Assembly: GCF_000325705.1 (NCBI RefSeq) | Contig: NC_019904.1 | Coordinates: forward strand, 5,005,501 to 5,069,500 | Direction: 5' to 3' | Source of the DNA: Echinicola vietnamensis DSM 17526 | GTDB taxonomy: Bacteria; Bacteroidota; Bacteroidia; Cytophagales; Cyclobacteriaceae | Length of the DNA stretch: 64,000 nt | Part shown: in pieces, positions 46,128-56,020 of the stretch | Numbering within the stretch: the first letter of the stretch is position 1 | Layout of the letters: every line of letters starts with the position of its first letter | The notes under the pieces: model-generated | Database searches by the model: none | Told to the model about the DNA's origin: nothing | Seen by the model: only the letters and a program-made list of their open reading frames with translations | Position numbers and translations under genes: made by a program

Positions 46128-47579
46128 TTGCAGATCAATGCCCCTAAAGTGAAAACCTCTTTTGCGAGCAGCATTATACTCCTGCTGGTCTTAAACCTGT
46201 TTTTTTGGCAGTGTTCACCAAAAATCACTCCCTATGAGCCACCCATAGCCGAGCCTCAGGCTTTTTCATCTTCCGGAATGGACAGTGTATCTGCCCGTTG
46301 GTGGGAGGCTTTTGACGATCCCGAGCTGAACAGGCTGATGGACAGCTCCTTCTCGAACAACCTCGACCTGATCAGCATCTGGTACCAACTTCAGGAGGCC
46401 CGGTCCATTCGTAAAATACAGTCTTCATTGCTGCTGCCCGATATTGAGGGCAGTGCTCGAACGGCCATAAGCCGACCTCAACCTGATTTTGCAGGAGGGG
46501 AAAACACACAGATAGGCGTATCGGCAAATTACGAGGTGGACCTGTGGGGAAGGATCCGGGCAGGTGTGCAGGCAGAGGACTTTAGGCTTCAGGCGTCCTA
46601 CTTTGATTACCAAACAGCGGCCATGACCCTTTCTTCACAGATTGCCACCACTTGGTTCCAGCTGATCACCGCCAAAAAACAACTGAACCTGGCCAAGGAG
46701 CAAATTGCCATTAACGAAAAGATCATCAAACTGATAAAAGTGCGGTTCGGAGCCGGCCAAGTCAAGGGGGTGGACATCCTACGGCAGCAGCAATTGGTCG
46801 AGGAGGCCAAAAACCAACAGCTCCTTTACGAAACGGACCTGGAAGTCCTAAAAAACCAACTGGCCGTGCTGACCGGGGTGGCTCCGCAAAACTTCACCAT
46901 TTCGGCCAAGGACAGCCTGCCGCCCCTTCCCCCGCATCCCCAAACCGGACTCCCCCTCGAACTGGTAAGGCGTCGGCCTGATCTCCAAAGGGCTTACCAC
47001 CAATTGATGGCTGCCGATCGGGACATGGCCGTCGCGGTAAGGAACAAGTTTCCCCGGCTGTCCTTCAACCTCTCCGGCCAAACGCGCTCCAATACCTATC
47101 CCGAACTCTTTAACGATTGGGCCTATACCTTGGGGGCCAATTTGGTCGCTCCTTTGCTCTACTGGGGCAGGTTGCGTGCAGAAGTGGACCGTACCGAAGC
47201 CATCAAGAACCAACAACTCCACAATTATGGGCAATCGGTCCTGATAGCCTTTCAGGAAGTAGAAAATGCCCTGATCCGGGAAAAGAAACAGGCAGAGCGG
47301 CTGAAAGTGATCGATAAACGCATCACCATGGCCAGTAATGTCCAAAAGCAATTGCAGATCGAATACATCAATGGATTGACCGAATACATCAATGGATTGA
47401 CCGAATACTTGGATATTCTGGTCTCTCTGGACGAACAACAGCAGTTGGAACGTGAAAAAATCCAGCTCAAACAACAAGTCTTTGAATCCAGGATAGCCCT
47501 TTACCGGGCCTTGGCGGGAAACTTTGACCTGGAATTCCAAGATGACCAACCCGATAACCAGCACATAAATGAGCCATAA
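46128..47579 (+). CDS. Outer-membrane factor of a tripartite RND pump (TolC/NodT family lipoprotein)
   Basis: 483 residues, opening with a TTG at 46128; GTG at 46149 is the other option and no in-frame ATG is near. Lipobox FFWQC (Cys29). Family blocks: RWWEAFDDPELNRLMDSSF, GVSANYEVDLWGRIRAGVQA, VRRRPDLQRAYHQLMAADRD, and a second coiled-coil half from LIAFQEVENALIREKK. A 21-bp tandem duplication encodes EYINGLT twice near residue 412-425. The adaptor gene overlaps its end by 11 bases, and the pump follows, so it is a full three-gene efflux system. Confidence 0.92.
   Translation: MQINAPKVKTSFASSIILLLVLNLFFWQCSPKITPYEPPIAEPQAFSSSGMDSVSARWWEAFDDPELNRLMDSSFSNNLDLISIWYQLQEARSIRKIQSSLLLPDIEGSARTAISRPQPDFAGGENTQIGVSANYEVDLWGRIRAGVQAEDFRLQASYFDYQTAAMTLSSQIATTWFQLITAKKQLNLAKEQIAINEKIIKLIKVRFGAGQVKGVDILRQQQLVEEAKNQQLLYETDLEVLKNQLAVLTGVAPQNFTISAKDSLPPLPPHPQTGLPLELVRRRPDLQRAYHQLMAADRDMAVAVRNKFPRLSFNLSGQTRSNTYPELFNDWAYTLGANLVAPLLYWGRLRAEVDRTEAIKNQQLHNYGQSVLIAFQEVENALIREKKQAERLKVIDKRITMASNVQKQLQIEYINGLTEYINGLTEYLDILVSLDEQQQLEREKIQLKQQVFESRIALYRALAGNFDLEFQDDQPDNQHINEP
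47361..47402 (+). repeat. Perfect 21-bp tandem duplication in the outer-membrane factor gene
   Basis: The two units 47361-47381 and 47382-47402 are identical. They add one heptad (EYINGLT) to the periplasmic helical hairpin without breaking the frame. Confidence 0.93.
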
Positions 47580-48756
47580 AAAGACCCTTTTCATTGTTGT
47601 AGGAATATTGACTGCCTCCGCGTTGGTGGTATTGTTGATATTTTTTACCGAGCCTACTGCCCAAAGCGAAGGAGCCACCAAGACCACGGCCATGCTCGTC
47701 AGCGTCGAGGAAGTCAGCAGTGGCACCTTTGTCCCGGAATTCATCACCACGGGGACCGTTCAGGCCGTGGACAACGTCAGCTTAAGCGCTCAAGTAAACG
47801 GTGAGGTAATTGAGCGGATGGCGGAATTTGTCCCCGGTGGACTGGTAAAAAAGGGCGAGGTGCTCCTAAAAATAAATCCTGCCGATTACCAAAACCAGCT
47901 GGCCTTGCGCCAAAGTGAACTGGCCCAGGCAGAAACCAACTTGCAGATCGAGATGGGAAGGCAAAAGATTGCCGAACAGGACCTGTCCCTGATCAGCGGC
48001 GACACCCTTTCGGAAAAAGAACAGTCCCTGGTCCTTCGAAAGCCCCAACTCGAAGCCATCAATGCCCAAATCCAATCTGCCAGAGCAGCGGTGGACCAAG
48101 CTAGCCTAAACCTTCGACGAACCGTCATCAGGGCTCCTTTTGATGCACAGATCATCACCCAAAATGTCACGTTGGGATCTCAAGTGAGTGTCGGTGATGA
48201 CTTGGGCAGGTTGGTCGGCACTGAGGCTTACTGGGTGCAGGTCACCCTACCGGTGAGGGACTTGAAATGGCTTCACTTCCCCGCTGGAGACCACCAAAAA
48301 GGCGATACCGTAAAAATCAAAAATACCAGCTCCTGGGAGCCGGAGGAGTACCGCACAGGTTACCTTTACCGCCAGATCGGAGCACTCGACCCACAGACCC
48401 GACTGGCCCGCATCATCATCAAGGTTCCCGATCCCCTGGCCAGTCAATCCCAAGACTACCGGCCAAAGCTGCTGATTGATGAATTTGTGGAAGTCTCCAT
48501 CAAGGGCAGCCCGGTAAAAGAAGTAGTGAGGTTAAACCGGGATTACCTGCGGAGCAACGAAACCGTATGGGTCATGGAAAACGGTAAACTCTCCATCCGA
48601 AAGGTTCGGATCCAGCTGATGGACGCCCACTATGCCTACATTTCTGAAGGACTGCAGCAAGGCGAAAAAGTGGTAACGACCAATATCAGTACCGTCACCA
48701 ATGGCGTGCCGCTTCGGGTCGAGCAGGACAGCACCCATAACCCTTCACATCCTTGA
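47569..48756 (+). CDS. Periplasmic adaptor of a tripartite RND pump
   Basis: 395 residues. N-terminal membrane anchor (~5-27, [20 protein letters not shown]). Barrel-sandwich halves: [20 protein letters not shown] with [15 protein letters not shown], and [20 protein letters not shown], flanking an alpha-hairpin (~100-175). Then a beta-barrel ([13 protein letters not shown]) and a C-terminal domain ([14 protein letters not shown]). It links the pump and outer-membrane factor. It overlaps both neighbours (11 bases upstream, 4 downstream), showing tight translational coupling. Confidence 0.93.
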   Translation: MSHKKTLFIVVGILTASALVVLLIFFTEPTAQSEGATKTTAMLVSVEEVSSGTFVPEFITTGTVQAVDNVSLSAQVNGEVIERMAEFVPGGLVKKGEVLLKINPADYQNQLALRQSELAQAETNLQIEMGRQKIAEQDLSLISGDTLSEKEQSLVLRKPQLEAINAQIQSARAAVDQASLNLRRTVIRAPFDAQIITQNVTLGSQVSVGDDLGRLVGTEAYWVQVTLPVRDLKWLHFPAGDHQKGDTVKIKNTSSWEPEEYRTGYLYRQIGALDPQTRLARIIIKVPDPLASQSQDYRPKLLIDEFVEVSIKGSPVKEVVRLNRDYLRSNETVWVMENGKLSIRKVRIQLMDAHYAYISEGLQQGEKVVTTNISTVTNGVPLRVEQDSTHNPSHP

Positions 48757-51700
48757 AAAAGCGCCACGTCGATACCGAACAAAAGGGCATCATTGCCTAC
48801 ATGGCCACCCACTCCCTGGCGGCCAATATCTTGATGCTACTACTGGTGGGCGGTGGGATCTACACGATGTTCACCATCCAGAAGGAAGTGTTTCCCCAAT
48901 TTCAACTTGATTTTGTGAATGTATCGGTAGTGTATCCCGGAGCCGCCCCCGAAGAGGTGGAGCAGGGCATCCTGATGCCGGTGGAAGAGGCCATTCGGGG
49001 CATCCAAGGGATCAAGGAAATCACCTCCACCGCAAATGAAGGCTCCGCACAGATCAGCATCGAGCTGGTGGCCGGCACCAATCGGATGAAGGCCTTCCAG
49101 GACATCGACCAGGCGGTCAACCGGATCCGCACCTTTCCGGATGACATTGAAGAACCCGAAGTCGTCCTACAGGACCGACAGCGCGATGTAATGCAGCTTT
49201 CCCTGTACGGAAACGTGGATATTTGGACGCTGCGCAAACTGGCTGAGCGATTGAGAAACCGGCTCTTGAGCCAACCGGAAATCACCCAGGTCAGCTTGGA
49301 CAATGTGCCCGATTATGAAACCCGCATCGAAATCCCCCGCCACAACCTTCGGAAGTACCAGCTCACCTTGGGGCAAGTAGCCAATTTAGTGGACCAATCC
49401 AGCAGGGACGTTCCTGCCGGCGCCATTGAGACCAACTCCGGAGAGATCCTCCTCAGGATGAAAGAACGAAAACAGTGGGCAAGGGAATTTGGGGACATCA
49501 ACATTGCCTCCTCTCCATCAGGTGCACAGGTAAAGCTCCGGGACATCGCCACCATTACCGATGGCTTTGAGGAAACGGGCTTTCATGGTCAGTTTAACCA
49601 AACACCAGCGGTCAGTATGGAAATCTTCCGGGTAGGCGACCAATCTCCACTGGACATCGAAGAGTTGGTTTACGAGCTCCTCGATGACTTCCAGTTGCCT
49701 CCTGGAGTAGCTTATCGGATCGACAGCAACAGGGCCGAAGACTACCGGGAGCGTCTTTCCCTGCTCACGGAAAACGGACTGATGGCCATCGTCATCGTAT
49801 TGGTGATACTTGCGCTGTTTTTGGAATACCGTTTGGCCTTCTGGGTAATGATCGGCATGGTCATCTCCTTTATCGGTGGCATCACCTTTTTGCCGTGGAT
49901 CGGCGTAAGCGTCAACATGATTTCGATGTTTGGCTTTCTGGTGGTCCTGGGCATTGTGGTGGACGATGCCATTGTGGTTGGCGAAAACGTCTTTGAATAC
50001 CGCCAAAAGGGCTATGGTATCATGGATGCCGCCATCAAGGGCACCAAAGATGTGGCCCAACCCGTACTGTTCAGTATCCTGACGACGATCATTGCCTTTT
50101 TTCCCTTACTCTACATTCCCGGGGAGACCGGAAAGTTTTGGTGGCCGCTTCCGGCAGTGGTGATTGTCATTCTCAGCGTTTCCCTGATTGAAGCGCTTTT
50201 CATCCTCCCCTCCCATTTGGGCCATATCAAGCGTCGCCAGAAAAAGGGAATCATCCTGAAGCTGGAGACTTACCAAGCTAAATTTGCCAAAGGCTTCGAT
50301 TGGTTTATCGAAAGCTACTACCATCCATTTCTGGACAAATGCCTGGAATTTAAATACATCACCCTAAGCATCGCCTTGGGGCTCTTCGTGGTGGTAGGCG
50401 GATATGGGCTAAGCGATCACATGGGCATTATCTTGATGCCGGAAGTGGCCGCAGATGAAATCGAGGCGGGGATCAGGCTTCCTGTGGGCACCACGCCAGA
50501 CCAAGCCGCAGCAGTGGCGGAGGAAGTGACCACGGCCACCAGAAAGATGTTTGAGGAACACAACCTGTACGAAGTGGCCGAAGGAATCAAGACCAATGTT
50601 CGGGGGCAGAACTTCATCGACGTGGAAATCGTCATGCTTCCGCCCGACCAACGGGACATTTCCGCCCGGGAGATCATCGCCCTTTGGCGAGACAATATCG
50701 GTGATATCCGGGGTGTGGACCAGATCACCTTTGAGGCAGAAAGGGGCCCGGGAGGTGCTCGACAAGCCATCAGCGTGGACCTCAGCCATACGGACATTGC
50801 CGTGCTGGAAAAAGCCAGCAAGGCATTTGTCGATAAGATGAACACCTTCGAAAACACCCGGGACGTCAGCGACAACTACAATAAGGGAAAGGTACAGTAC
50901 GACTTTAAGTTGCTGCCGCAAGGGAGAAACCTCGGCCTTACTTCTTCCGAGGTGGGCAGGCAGGTCCGGAATGCCTTTTTTGGAGCTTTGGCCATGCGGC
51001 AGCTCAGGGGCAATAACGAAGTGGAAGTCCGTGTCAAGCTGCCCTTGGAGGAACGAAAGGATATCCGTAACCTGGAGGACTTTATCATTCGGACAGCATC
51101 AGGCGTGGAAGTCCCCTTAATGGATGTCGTGGAAGTGGTCCAAAAAGAAGCCTTTACCTCTATCAACCGCCGGGATGGCCGCCGCGTGGTCAATGTAGGC
51201 ATGGACGTAGAGCCTTCCAATGCCGTCAGCAGGGTGTTGGCTTCCATAAACGAATCGGTCCTCCCCCAACTGCGGGCAGATTTTCCCGGGCTTACATGGA
51301 CTTTCGAAGGAAGCCAAGCAGACATGCGGGAATCCACCGACTCCCTGTGGGGAACCTTCACCATGGCCCTCTTGCTCATATACGCGCTATTGGCCTTGGC
51401 CTTCGGCAATTACACCCAGCCGCTGATCGTCATGACGGCCATTCCTTTCGGGGTGGTCGGTGCCGTGATCGGACATATTTTGCTGGGGTATGACCTCTCC
51501 TTGGTCAGCCTGATGGGCATGATTGCACTGGCAGGGGTAGTGGTAAACGACTCCTTGATCATGGTGGATTATGCCAATAAAATGAGAAGAGACCTTCCTG
51601 TTTTTGATGCTATCCACGAGGCAGGATTACGGCGTTTCAGGCCCATCGTCCTGACCACCTTGACCACCTTTGGTGGGCTTACGCCCATTATTTTGGAAAC

Positions 51701-51854
51701 TTCCAGTCAAGCCTTTTATTTGATTCCCATGGCCATATCCCTGGGCTTCGGTATCGTCTTTGCCACCTCCATCATTTTGGTGATCGTGCCCTGCCTTTAC
51801 CTTTCCCTTGAGGATGTCAAAGGGCTGGCAGGTAAAATTGGGCAGGAGCATTAA
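48753..51854 (+). CDS. RND-family efflux permease
   Basis: 1033 residues. Starts with TTG overlapping the adaptor stop (TTGA); the first in-frame ATG is 16 codons on, after residues that look conserved. Twelve membrane helices and two periplasmic loops. Motifs: [20 protein letters not shown] in TM4, [17 protein letters not shown], and [20 protein letters not shown] in TM10. The early block [20 protein letters not shown] is typical of hydrophobe/amphiphile-type pumps in marine Bacteroidota. Proton-driven export of lipophilic compounds is expected; the substrate is unknown. Confidence 0.93.
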   Translation: MKKRHVDTEQKGIIAYMATHSLAANILMLLLVGGGIYTMFTIQKEVFPQFQLDFVNVSVVYPGAAPEEVEQGILMPVEEAIRGIQGIKEITSTANEGSAQISIELVAGTNRMKAFQDIDQAVNRIRTFPDDIEEPEVVLQDRQRDVMQLSLYGNVDIWTLRKLAERLRNRLLSQPEITQVSLDNVPDYETRIEIPRHNLRKYQLTLGQVANLVDQSSRDVPAGAIETNSGEILLRMKERKQWAREFGDINIASSPSGAQVKLRDIATITDGFEETGFHGQFNQTPAVSMEIFRVGDQSPLDIEELVYELLDDFQLPPGVAYRIDSNRAEDYRERLSLLTENGLMAIVIVLVILALFLEYRLAFWVMIGMVISFIGGITFLPWIGVSVNMISMFGFLVVLGIVVDDAIVVGENVFEYRQKGYGIMDAAIKGTKDVAQPVLFSILTTIIAFFPLLYIPGETGKFWWPLPAVVIVILSVSLIEALFILPSHLGHIKRRQKKGIILKLETYQAKFAKGFDWFIESYYHPFLDKCLEFKYITLSIALGLFVVVGGYGLSDHMGIILMPEVAADEIEAGIRLPVGTTPDQAAAVAEEVTTATRKMFEEHNLYEVAEGIKTNVRGQNFIDVEIVMLPPDQRDISAREIIALWRDNIGDIRGVDQITFEAERGPGGARQAISVDLSHTDIAVLEKASKAFVDKMNTFENTRDVSDNYNKGKVQYDFKLLPQGRNLGLTSSEVGRQVRNAFFGALAMRQLRGNNEVEVRVKLPLEERKDIRNLEDFIIRTASGVEVPLMDVVEVVQKEAFTSINRRDGRRVVNVGMDVEPSNAVSRVLASINESVLPQLRADFPGLTWTFEGSQADMRESTDSLWGTFTMALLLIYALLALAFGNYTQPLIVMTAIPFGVVGAVIGHILLGYDLSLVSLMGMIALAGVVVNDSLIMVDYANKMRRDLPVFDAIHEAGLRRFRPIVLTTLTTFGGLTPIILETSSQAFYLIPMAISLGFGIVFATSIILVIVPCLYLSLEDVKGLAGKIGQEH

Positions 51855-51940
51855 TTTTGATTTCCATGTGGTCATGATTTCAGGTTCCATTGAGGCTTAC
51901 AACCAAGTGAAAATCTTTATCGAATAACTTTGCCTAATCA

Positions 51941-52005
51941 AAGGCTGCCCAGAGACAAACAAGGAGGAAAACAATCCCTATCGTTTTGTTAATCGGGCAG
52001 CCTTT
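51941..52005 (+). terminator. Terminator after the RND operon
   Basis: AAGGCTGCCC (51941-51950) pairs with GGGCAGCCTT (51995-52004), followed by a T-rich tail (TTTACTTTTT). The loop of 44 bases is long. 86 bases after the permease stop. Confidence 0.72.
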
Positions 52006-52127
52006 ACTTTTTATTGGCCCTTCACCGGTTTGACCATTGCACCGTTCTGGCAAGGGTTTTCATGCCCAATATTATAAAACTAACCAACTTCCCCCCAATA
52101 TTCCGCCCTCCCCCCACCCCACTTTTC

Positions 52128-52135
52128 TATTTTTG
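52128..52135 (+). promoter_or_regulatory. Likely -7 element for the barrel-protein gene
   Basis: TATTTTTG fits TAnnTTTG, about 87 bases before the chosen start. The region upstream is C-rich and no -33 element was recognised. Confidence 0.4.
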
Positions 52136-52221
52136 TAGTGGATAAATGCCGAAAGTGGCCATGCCAAGTTCAACCATGGCCTTCTAAAAGGCAACCACTA
52201 CCTGTTGAAAAAAAATTGGAT

Positions 52222-53469
52222 ATGACCGCTAAAAAACTGAACCTCCCCACTCTCTTTTTCCTCTTCTTGCTTTCCGTGATCGTCGTTGACAACAGTTACG
52301 GACAAAAAAAGAAGAAAAATGATCCTCCCCAAAAAGGGAGCCTGTACCTCTCTCCCGTGCCCGTGATCGGTGCCAATCCGGCATTTGGCTTTATTTATGG
52401 GGTCGGTGGTTCCGCCAGTTGGTTTATGGGGGATCCGGCGAGCACCAAGATTTCCAATGCCTTGCTCGGGGTGGCCTTCACCACCAAGAAACAGACCATC
52501 ATTACCTTAAAGAGTACGGTTTATGGCGAAGACAATGATTTCATCATGCTTGGGGATTGGCGCTACCTTGACAGTAGCCAGCCCACTTGGGGACTGGGAA
52601 CGGGTCCGCAGTCTGCCCGGCTGGCCAGCAATGATTTTAATTTTGACGATGGCAGTATCGAGGGCAATTCCGAGGCGGACATGATGGAATTTAAGTTTTT
52701 CAGGTTCTATCAAACGTTCCTGAAAAAGATCAATTCCAAAGGATTCTATGCAGGACTGGGTGTACACGTGGACATCTTCAGTGACATCAAGGACCAATTG
52801 CTGGACCTGGAAGCTTCCACTCCCGTGATCACCCCATATTATGCCTACAATGAAACCTACGGATTTGATCAAGAGAAAAGCACCTTGGTAGGGCTATCCT
52901 TCAATGGTGTTTTGGACACCCGGGACAATGTAAACAATCCCTATGCCGGCCGATATGCCATGGTCAATTTCAAAGTGAATCCTACCTTTCTCGGCAGCGA
53001 CCAAAGCTCTACCCAGCTGTGGATGGAGTACCGTGACTATTTTAACCTGACCGATGACAACAACAATATCCTGGCCCTTTGGACCTATGCCAACCTTACG
53101 GTTTCAGGAGACCTGCCTTATATGAACCTGCCCGCCATTGGCTGGGACCAGTACTCCAAATCCGGAGAACCCTATTCTCAAGGAAGGTTCCGGGGCAGGA
53201 ACCTGATGTTTGGCGGAGTGGAATACAGGAAGCACCTGTTTGCTACCCGAAAAAATCCCCGATTTATGGGCGCCATCCTCTATTTAAACGCGACGACCGC
53301 CAATGGAAAAGCCAATGGTATCAACCTATTCGAGTATGTCGAGCCGGGCTATGGGTTGGGCCTACGGTTTAATATCAGTCAAAAAGCACGTACCAACATC
53401 GGTATCGATTATGGCTGGGGCAACTACGGCACCTCTGGTCTGTTCTTGAGGCTTAATGAAAATTTCTAA
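52222..53469 (+). CDS. Omp85/BamA-like outer-membrane beta-barrel protein without POTRA domains
   Basis: 415 residues from the ATG at 52222, which puts a clean signal peptide at the N-terminus (LPTLFFLFLLSVIVVDNSYG). The frame is open to a GTG at 52138 but that extension looks non-coding. Beta-strand pattern throughout, with LSFNGVLDTRDNVNNPYAGRY and the Omp85-type QGRFRGRNLMFGGVEYR loop motif, ending in aromatic NENF. No POTRA repeats are present, so it resembles a barrel-only surface antigen-type protein (BamA/TamA superfamily). Function unknown; perhaps a porin-like or secretion-related barrel. Confidence 0.78.
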   Translation: MTAKKLNLPTLFFLFLLSVIVVDNSYGQKKKKNDPPQKGSLYLSPVPVIGANPAFGFIYGVGGSASWFMGDPASTKISNALLGVAFTTKKQTIITLKSTVYGEDNDFIMLGDWRYLDSSQPTWGLGTGPQSARLASNDFNFDDGSIEGNSEADMMEFKFFRFYQTFLKKINSKGFYAGLGVHVDIFSDIKDQLLDLEASTPVITPYYAYNETYGFDQEKSTLVGLSFNGVLDTRDNVNNPYAGRYAMVNFKVNPTFLGSDQSSTQLWMEYRDYFNLTDDNNNILALWTYANLTVSGDLPYMNLPAIGWDQYSKSGEPYSQGRFRGRNLMFGGVEYRKHLFATRKNPRFMGAILYLNATTANGKANGINLFEYVEPGYGLGLRFNISQKARTNIGIDYGWGNYGTSGLFLRLNENF

Positions 53470-53598
53470 GCTCCATCGAAAGGACCCGGGATCACCATCA
53501 ACTTAAAAGGCTTGAAACCAACAATTTACTATTAAAATAATACTTCTATTAACTACTAATTTTTGGTAAATTTATATTAAATCAAATTCAATAAACAT

Positions 53599-53973
53599 AT
53601 GAGATATATTTTTCTGATCCCTCTGATGATTTTCATGACCCTGACGGTAAAAGCCCAAGAAAAGGGCTGGGTGAAGCTGGGCGAGAAAACGGTGGCCTTC
53701 AAAAGTGAAACCGACAAGGTATCCATGCTGGGGAACGACAATACCGTGGACAAAATCAAATTAAAATGCACTCAAGGGACCCTGCAGCTTCAGGAAATTA
53801 CCATTGTCATGAAAGGTGGCGAAAAAAAGACCTATGACGCCAAAGCTAGCGGTGTGATGACCAAGGGCATGTCATCCCTTCCATACGCGGTACCGGACAA
53901 AGATGGCAAAATCAGTCATTTAGAGCTCAAGTACGACACCAAAGGAAAAGTAAGCGATTCCTGGTCCACCTGA
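53599..53973 (+). CDS. Small secreted protein, possibly DUF2541-like
   Basis: 124 residues. Signal peptide (YIFLIPLMIFMTLTVKAQ, cleavage near residue 19). The mature part is a compact beta-rich domain beginning WVKLGEKTVAFKSETDKVSM, with DKIKLKCTQGTLQLQEITIV and ISHLELKYDTKG. The pattern of an N-terminal WxxLG and a final strand ending in xxxYDT recalls DUF2541, but I could not confirm it. No clear operon partner; the barrel gene ends 129 bases upstream. Confidence 0.65.
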   Translation: MRYIFLIPLMIFMTLTVKAQEKGWVKLGEKTVAFKSETDKVSMLGNDNTVDKIKLKCTQGTLQLQEITIVMKGGEKKTYDAKASGVMTKGMSSLPYAVPDKDGKISHLELKYDTKGKVSDSWST

Positions 53974-54102
53974 AAAACTACGCGTGGGCCGTCACCTAAC
54001 CCCAACTACTCGAGGGTAATCGGTGACCGGGCTGCCGCCGCTCCCAATTTTCCCGCTTGATCCAACGTCAACCTCATGGTAAGAATAAAAAGGGGTGGTC
54101 AA

Positions 54103-54230
54103 AGATTTACGATGCCTTAAGCATTCTATTGGTGTTTACCAGCGTTCATCGGTGGCCAAATAGAAACCAATAATGGCAAAGAATAGGTAAAGCCATCGAA
54201 AAAGGTTAGCCCTCATTGATTTTTTATCCA
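54103..54230 (+). repeat. Dispersed intergenic repeat, copy B
   Basis: Same ordered blocks as copies A and C (TTAAGCATTCTATTGGTG, GCGTTCATCGGTGGCCAAA, AAAAAGGTTAGCCCTCATTG), but more diverged. It fills most of the gap 53974-54256, in which no gene was found. Confidence 0.75.
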
Positions 54231-54256
54231 TCAACCTGCTGCTTGATGATCAGGCA

Positions 54257-54297
54257 CAAAAAAAAAACGGATTCGGACAGTGTGCCCAAATCCGTTT
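54257..54297 (-). terminator. Terminator of gnd
   Basis: On the minus strand AAACGGATT pairs with AATCCGTTT around a 15-base loop (54265-54297), followed by a run of ten T. 18 bases after the gnd stop. Confidence 0.88.
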
Positions 54298-54314
54298 GTC
54301 TAAGTTTGGTCAGC

Positions 54315-55769
54315 TTAGCTGTTATAGGCCGTAGAAACCGTATCGGCACCTTCGCCTGTCCAATTGGTATGGAAAAATTCTCCCCTAGGCTTATCGGTAC
54401 GCTCATAGGTATGGGCACCGAAATAGTCACGTTGGGCCTGAAGCAGGTTTGCCGGCAACCGCTTGGTCCTGAATCCATCAAAATAGGCCAATGCGGCACT
54501 CAAAGCAGGCACGGGAATTCCATTGGTCACGGCCGCTGCGCAGACCTTCCTCCATCCTGCCTGGGCATTTTGAACCTTTTCCTTGAAGAAATCGTCCAAA
54601 AGCAAATGAGGCAGTCCAGGATTCTTGTCAAAGGCCTTTTTAATATCACCGAGAAAAGCGGAGCGGATAATACAGCCTCCACGCCACATCAGGGCAATAT
54701 CCCCGTAATTCAACTCCCAATTATGTTCCTTGGAGGCTTCCATTAGCAAGTTATAACCTTGGGCGTAGGAAATGATCTTGGCCCCATAAACGGCCATTTT
54801 CAGGTCCTCCAACATGGCTTCCTTGTTTCCATCAAAGGAAATGGCCGGTGCGTCAAACACCTGCGAGGCCTGGTCGCGCAACTCGAGCTGCGCGCTTAGG
54901 AACCGGGAAAAAACCGACTCGGCAATCAAGGTCAGGGGCACGCCCAGGTGCATGGCTTCGATTCCTGTCCATTTTCCTGTACCTTTCTGCCCTGCAGTAT
55001 CCAGTATTTTTTCCACCATCGGCTCGCCGTCCTCGTCCTTATAGGCCAGAATGTCCGCCGTGATCTCAATGAGGTAGGAATCCAGTTCTTCACTGTTCCA
55101 TTTTTTGAAGGTCTTGTGCATCTCATCATAATCCATTCCCAGCACGTCTTTCATAAACTGGTAGGCTTCAGTGATGATTTGCATGTCCCCGTATTCGATG
55201 CCATTGTGGATCATCTTCACATAATGGCCGGCACCGTCCGCTCCGACCCAGTCGCAGCAGGGAACGCCCCCGTCCACTTTGGCCGAAACGGACTGAAAAA
55301 TTTCCTTGACATGGGGCCAAGCGGATTTACTGCCTCCGGGCATCATGGAAGGCCCCCTGAGGGCTCCGATCTCCCCGCCCGAAACGCCGGTTCCGACGTA
55401 TTGGAATCCTTTGCTTTCCACGTATTCGGTACGGCGGATGGTATCGGTAAAATTGGAATTTCCTCCGTCTATGATAATATCACCTTCCTCCAAGTGGGGG
55501 ATGATCTGCTCGATGAAGCTGTCCACAGGATCACCTGCCTTCACCAGCATCATTACTTTCCTGGGCTTTTGCAGGGAATCCACCAGTTCCTTTACCGAAT
55601 GGGTACCGATGAAGTTTTTTCCTGCCCCACGTCCTTGGATAAATTTGTCCACTTTGTCTGTAGACCTGTTATAGACGGCCACGGAAAATCCCTTGCTCTC
55701 CATGTTCAGCACCAGGTTTTCACCCATCACCGCCAGCCCTATCAGGCCTATATCAGCCAATTTGCTCAT
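54315..55769 (-). CDS. gnd: 6-phosphogluconate dehydrogenase (decarboxylating)
   Basis: 484 residues, usual for the long-chain form. It converts 6-phosphogluconate to ribulose 5-phosphate with NADP in the pentose phosphate pathway. The N-terminal Rossmann fold has IGLIGLAVMGENLVLNMESKG and VYNRSTDKVD; the GGVSGGEIGALRGPSMMPGG-type stretch (VSGGEIGALRGPSMMPGGS) binds substrate; GHYVKMIHNGIEYGDMQ holds the catalytic Lys; and the C-terminal all-helical domain ends near RDYFGAHTYERTD. Single gene with its own terminator. zwf and pgl are not in the window. Confidence 0.97.
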   Translation of the reverse strand: MSKLADIGLIGLAVMGENLVLNMESKGFSVAVYNRSTDKVDKFIQGRGAGKNFIGTHSVKELVDSLQKPRKVMMLVKAGDPVDSFIEQIIPHLEEGDIIIDGGNSNFTDTIRRTEYVESKGFQYVGTGVSGGEIGALRGPSMMPGGSKSAWPHVKEIFQSVSAKVDGGVPCCDWVGADGAGHYVKMIHNGIEYGDMQIITEAYQFMKDVLGMDYDEMHKTFKKWNSEELDSYLIEITADILAYKDEDGEPMVEKILDTAGQKGTGKWTGIEAMHLGVPLTLIAESVFSRFLSAQLELRDQASQVFDAPAISFDGNKEAMLEDLKMAVYGAKIISYAQGYNLLMEASKEHNWELNYGDIALMWRGGCIIRSAFLGDIKKAFDKNPGLPHLLLDDFFKEKVQNAQAGWRKVCAAAVTNGIPVPALSAALAYFDGFRTKRLPANLLQAQRDYFGAHTYERTDKPRGEFFHTNWTGEGADTVSTAYNS

Positions 55770-56020
55770 AACGTTCTTTTTTGTCTTTTGATTAGTGATT
55801 TGTAATGTTTGGGAAAGTTAACACAAATCCCGCTAATTTTTAAGCATTGGCGCATTTCTCGGTGGTAATAATGGCCGAAGCGTCACCAAACCGAAAGGAT
55901 TGGTGGCTTTCACTCTTCCGGAAGCGCTTTTCCTCCGATCCAGGTAGGACAGCAAATCCGGCAAGGTACCCACCTCACCTCGTGCTGCTGGACAGCGAGC
56001 GGACAACAGCACGATGCACC

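Noticed and set aside
51941..52005. Possible riboswitch in the long-looped hairpin after the RND operon
   Set aside because: It follows a gene rather than leading one, no known aptamer was recognised, and a T-rich tail fits a terminator better.
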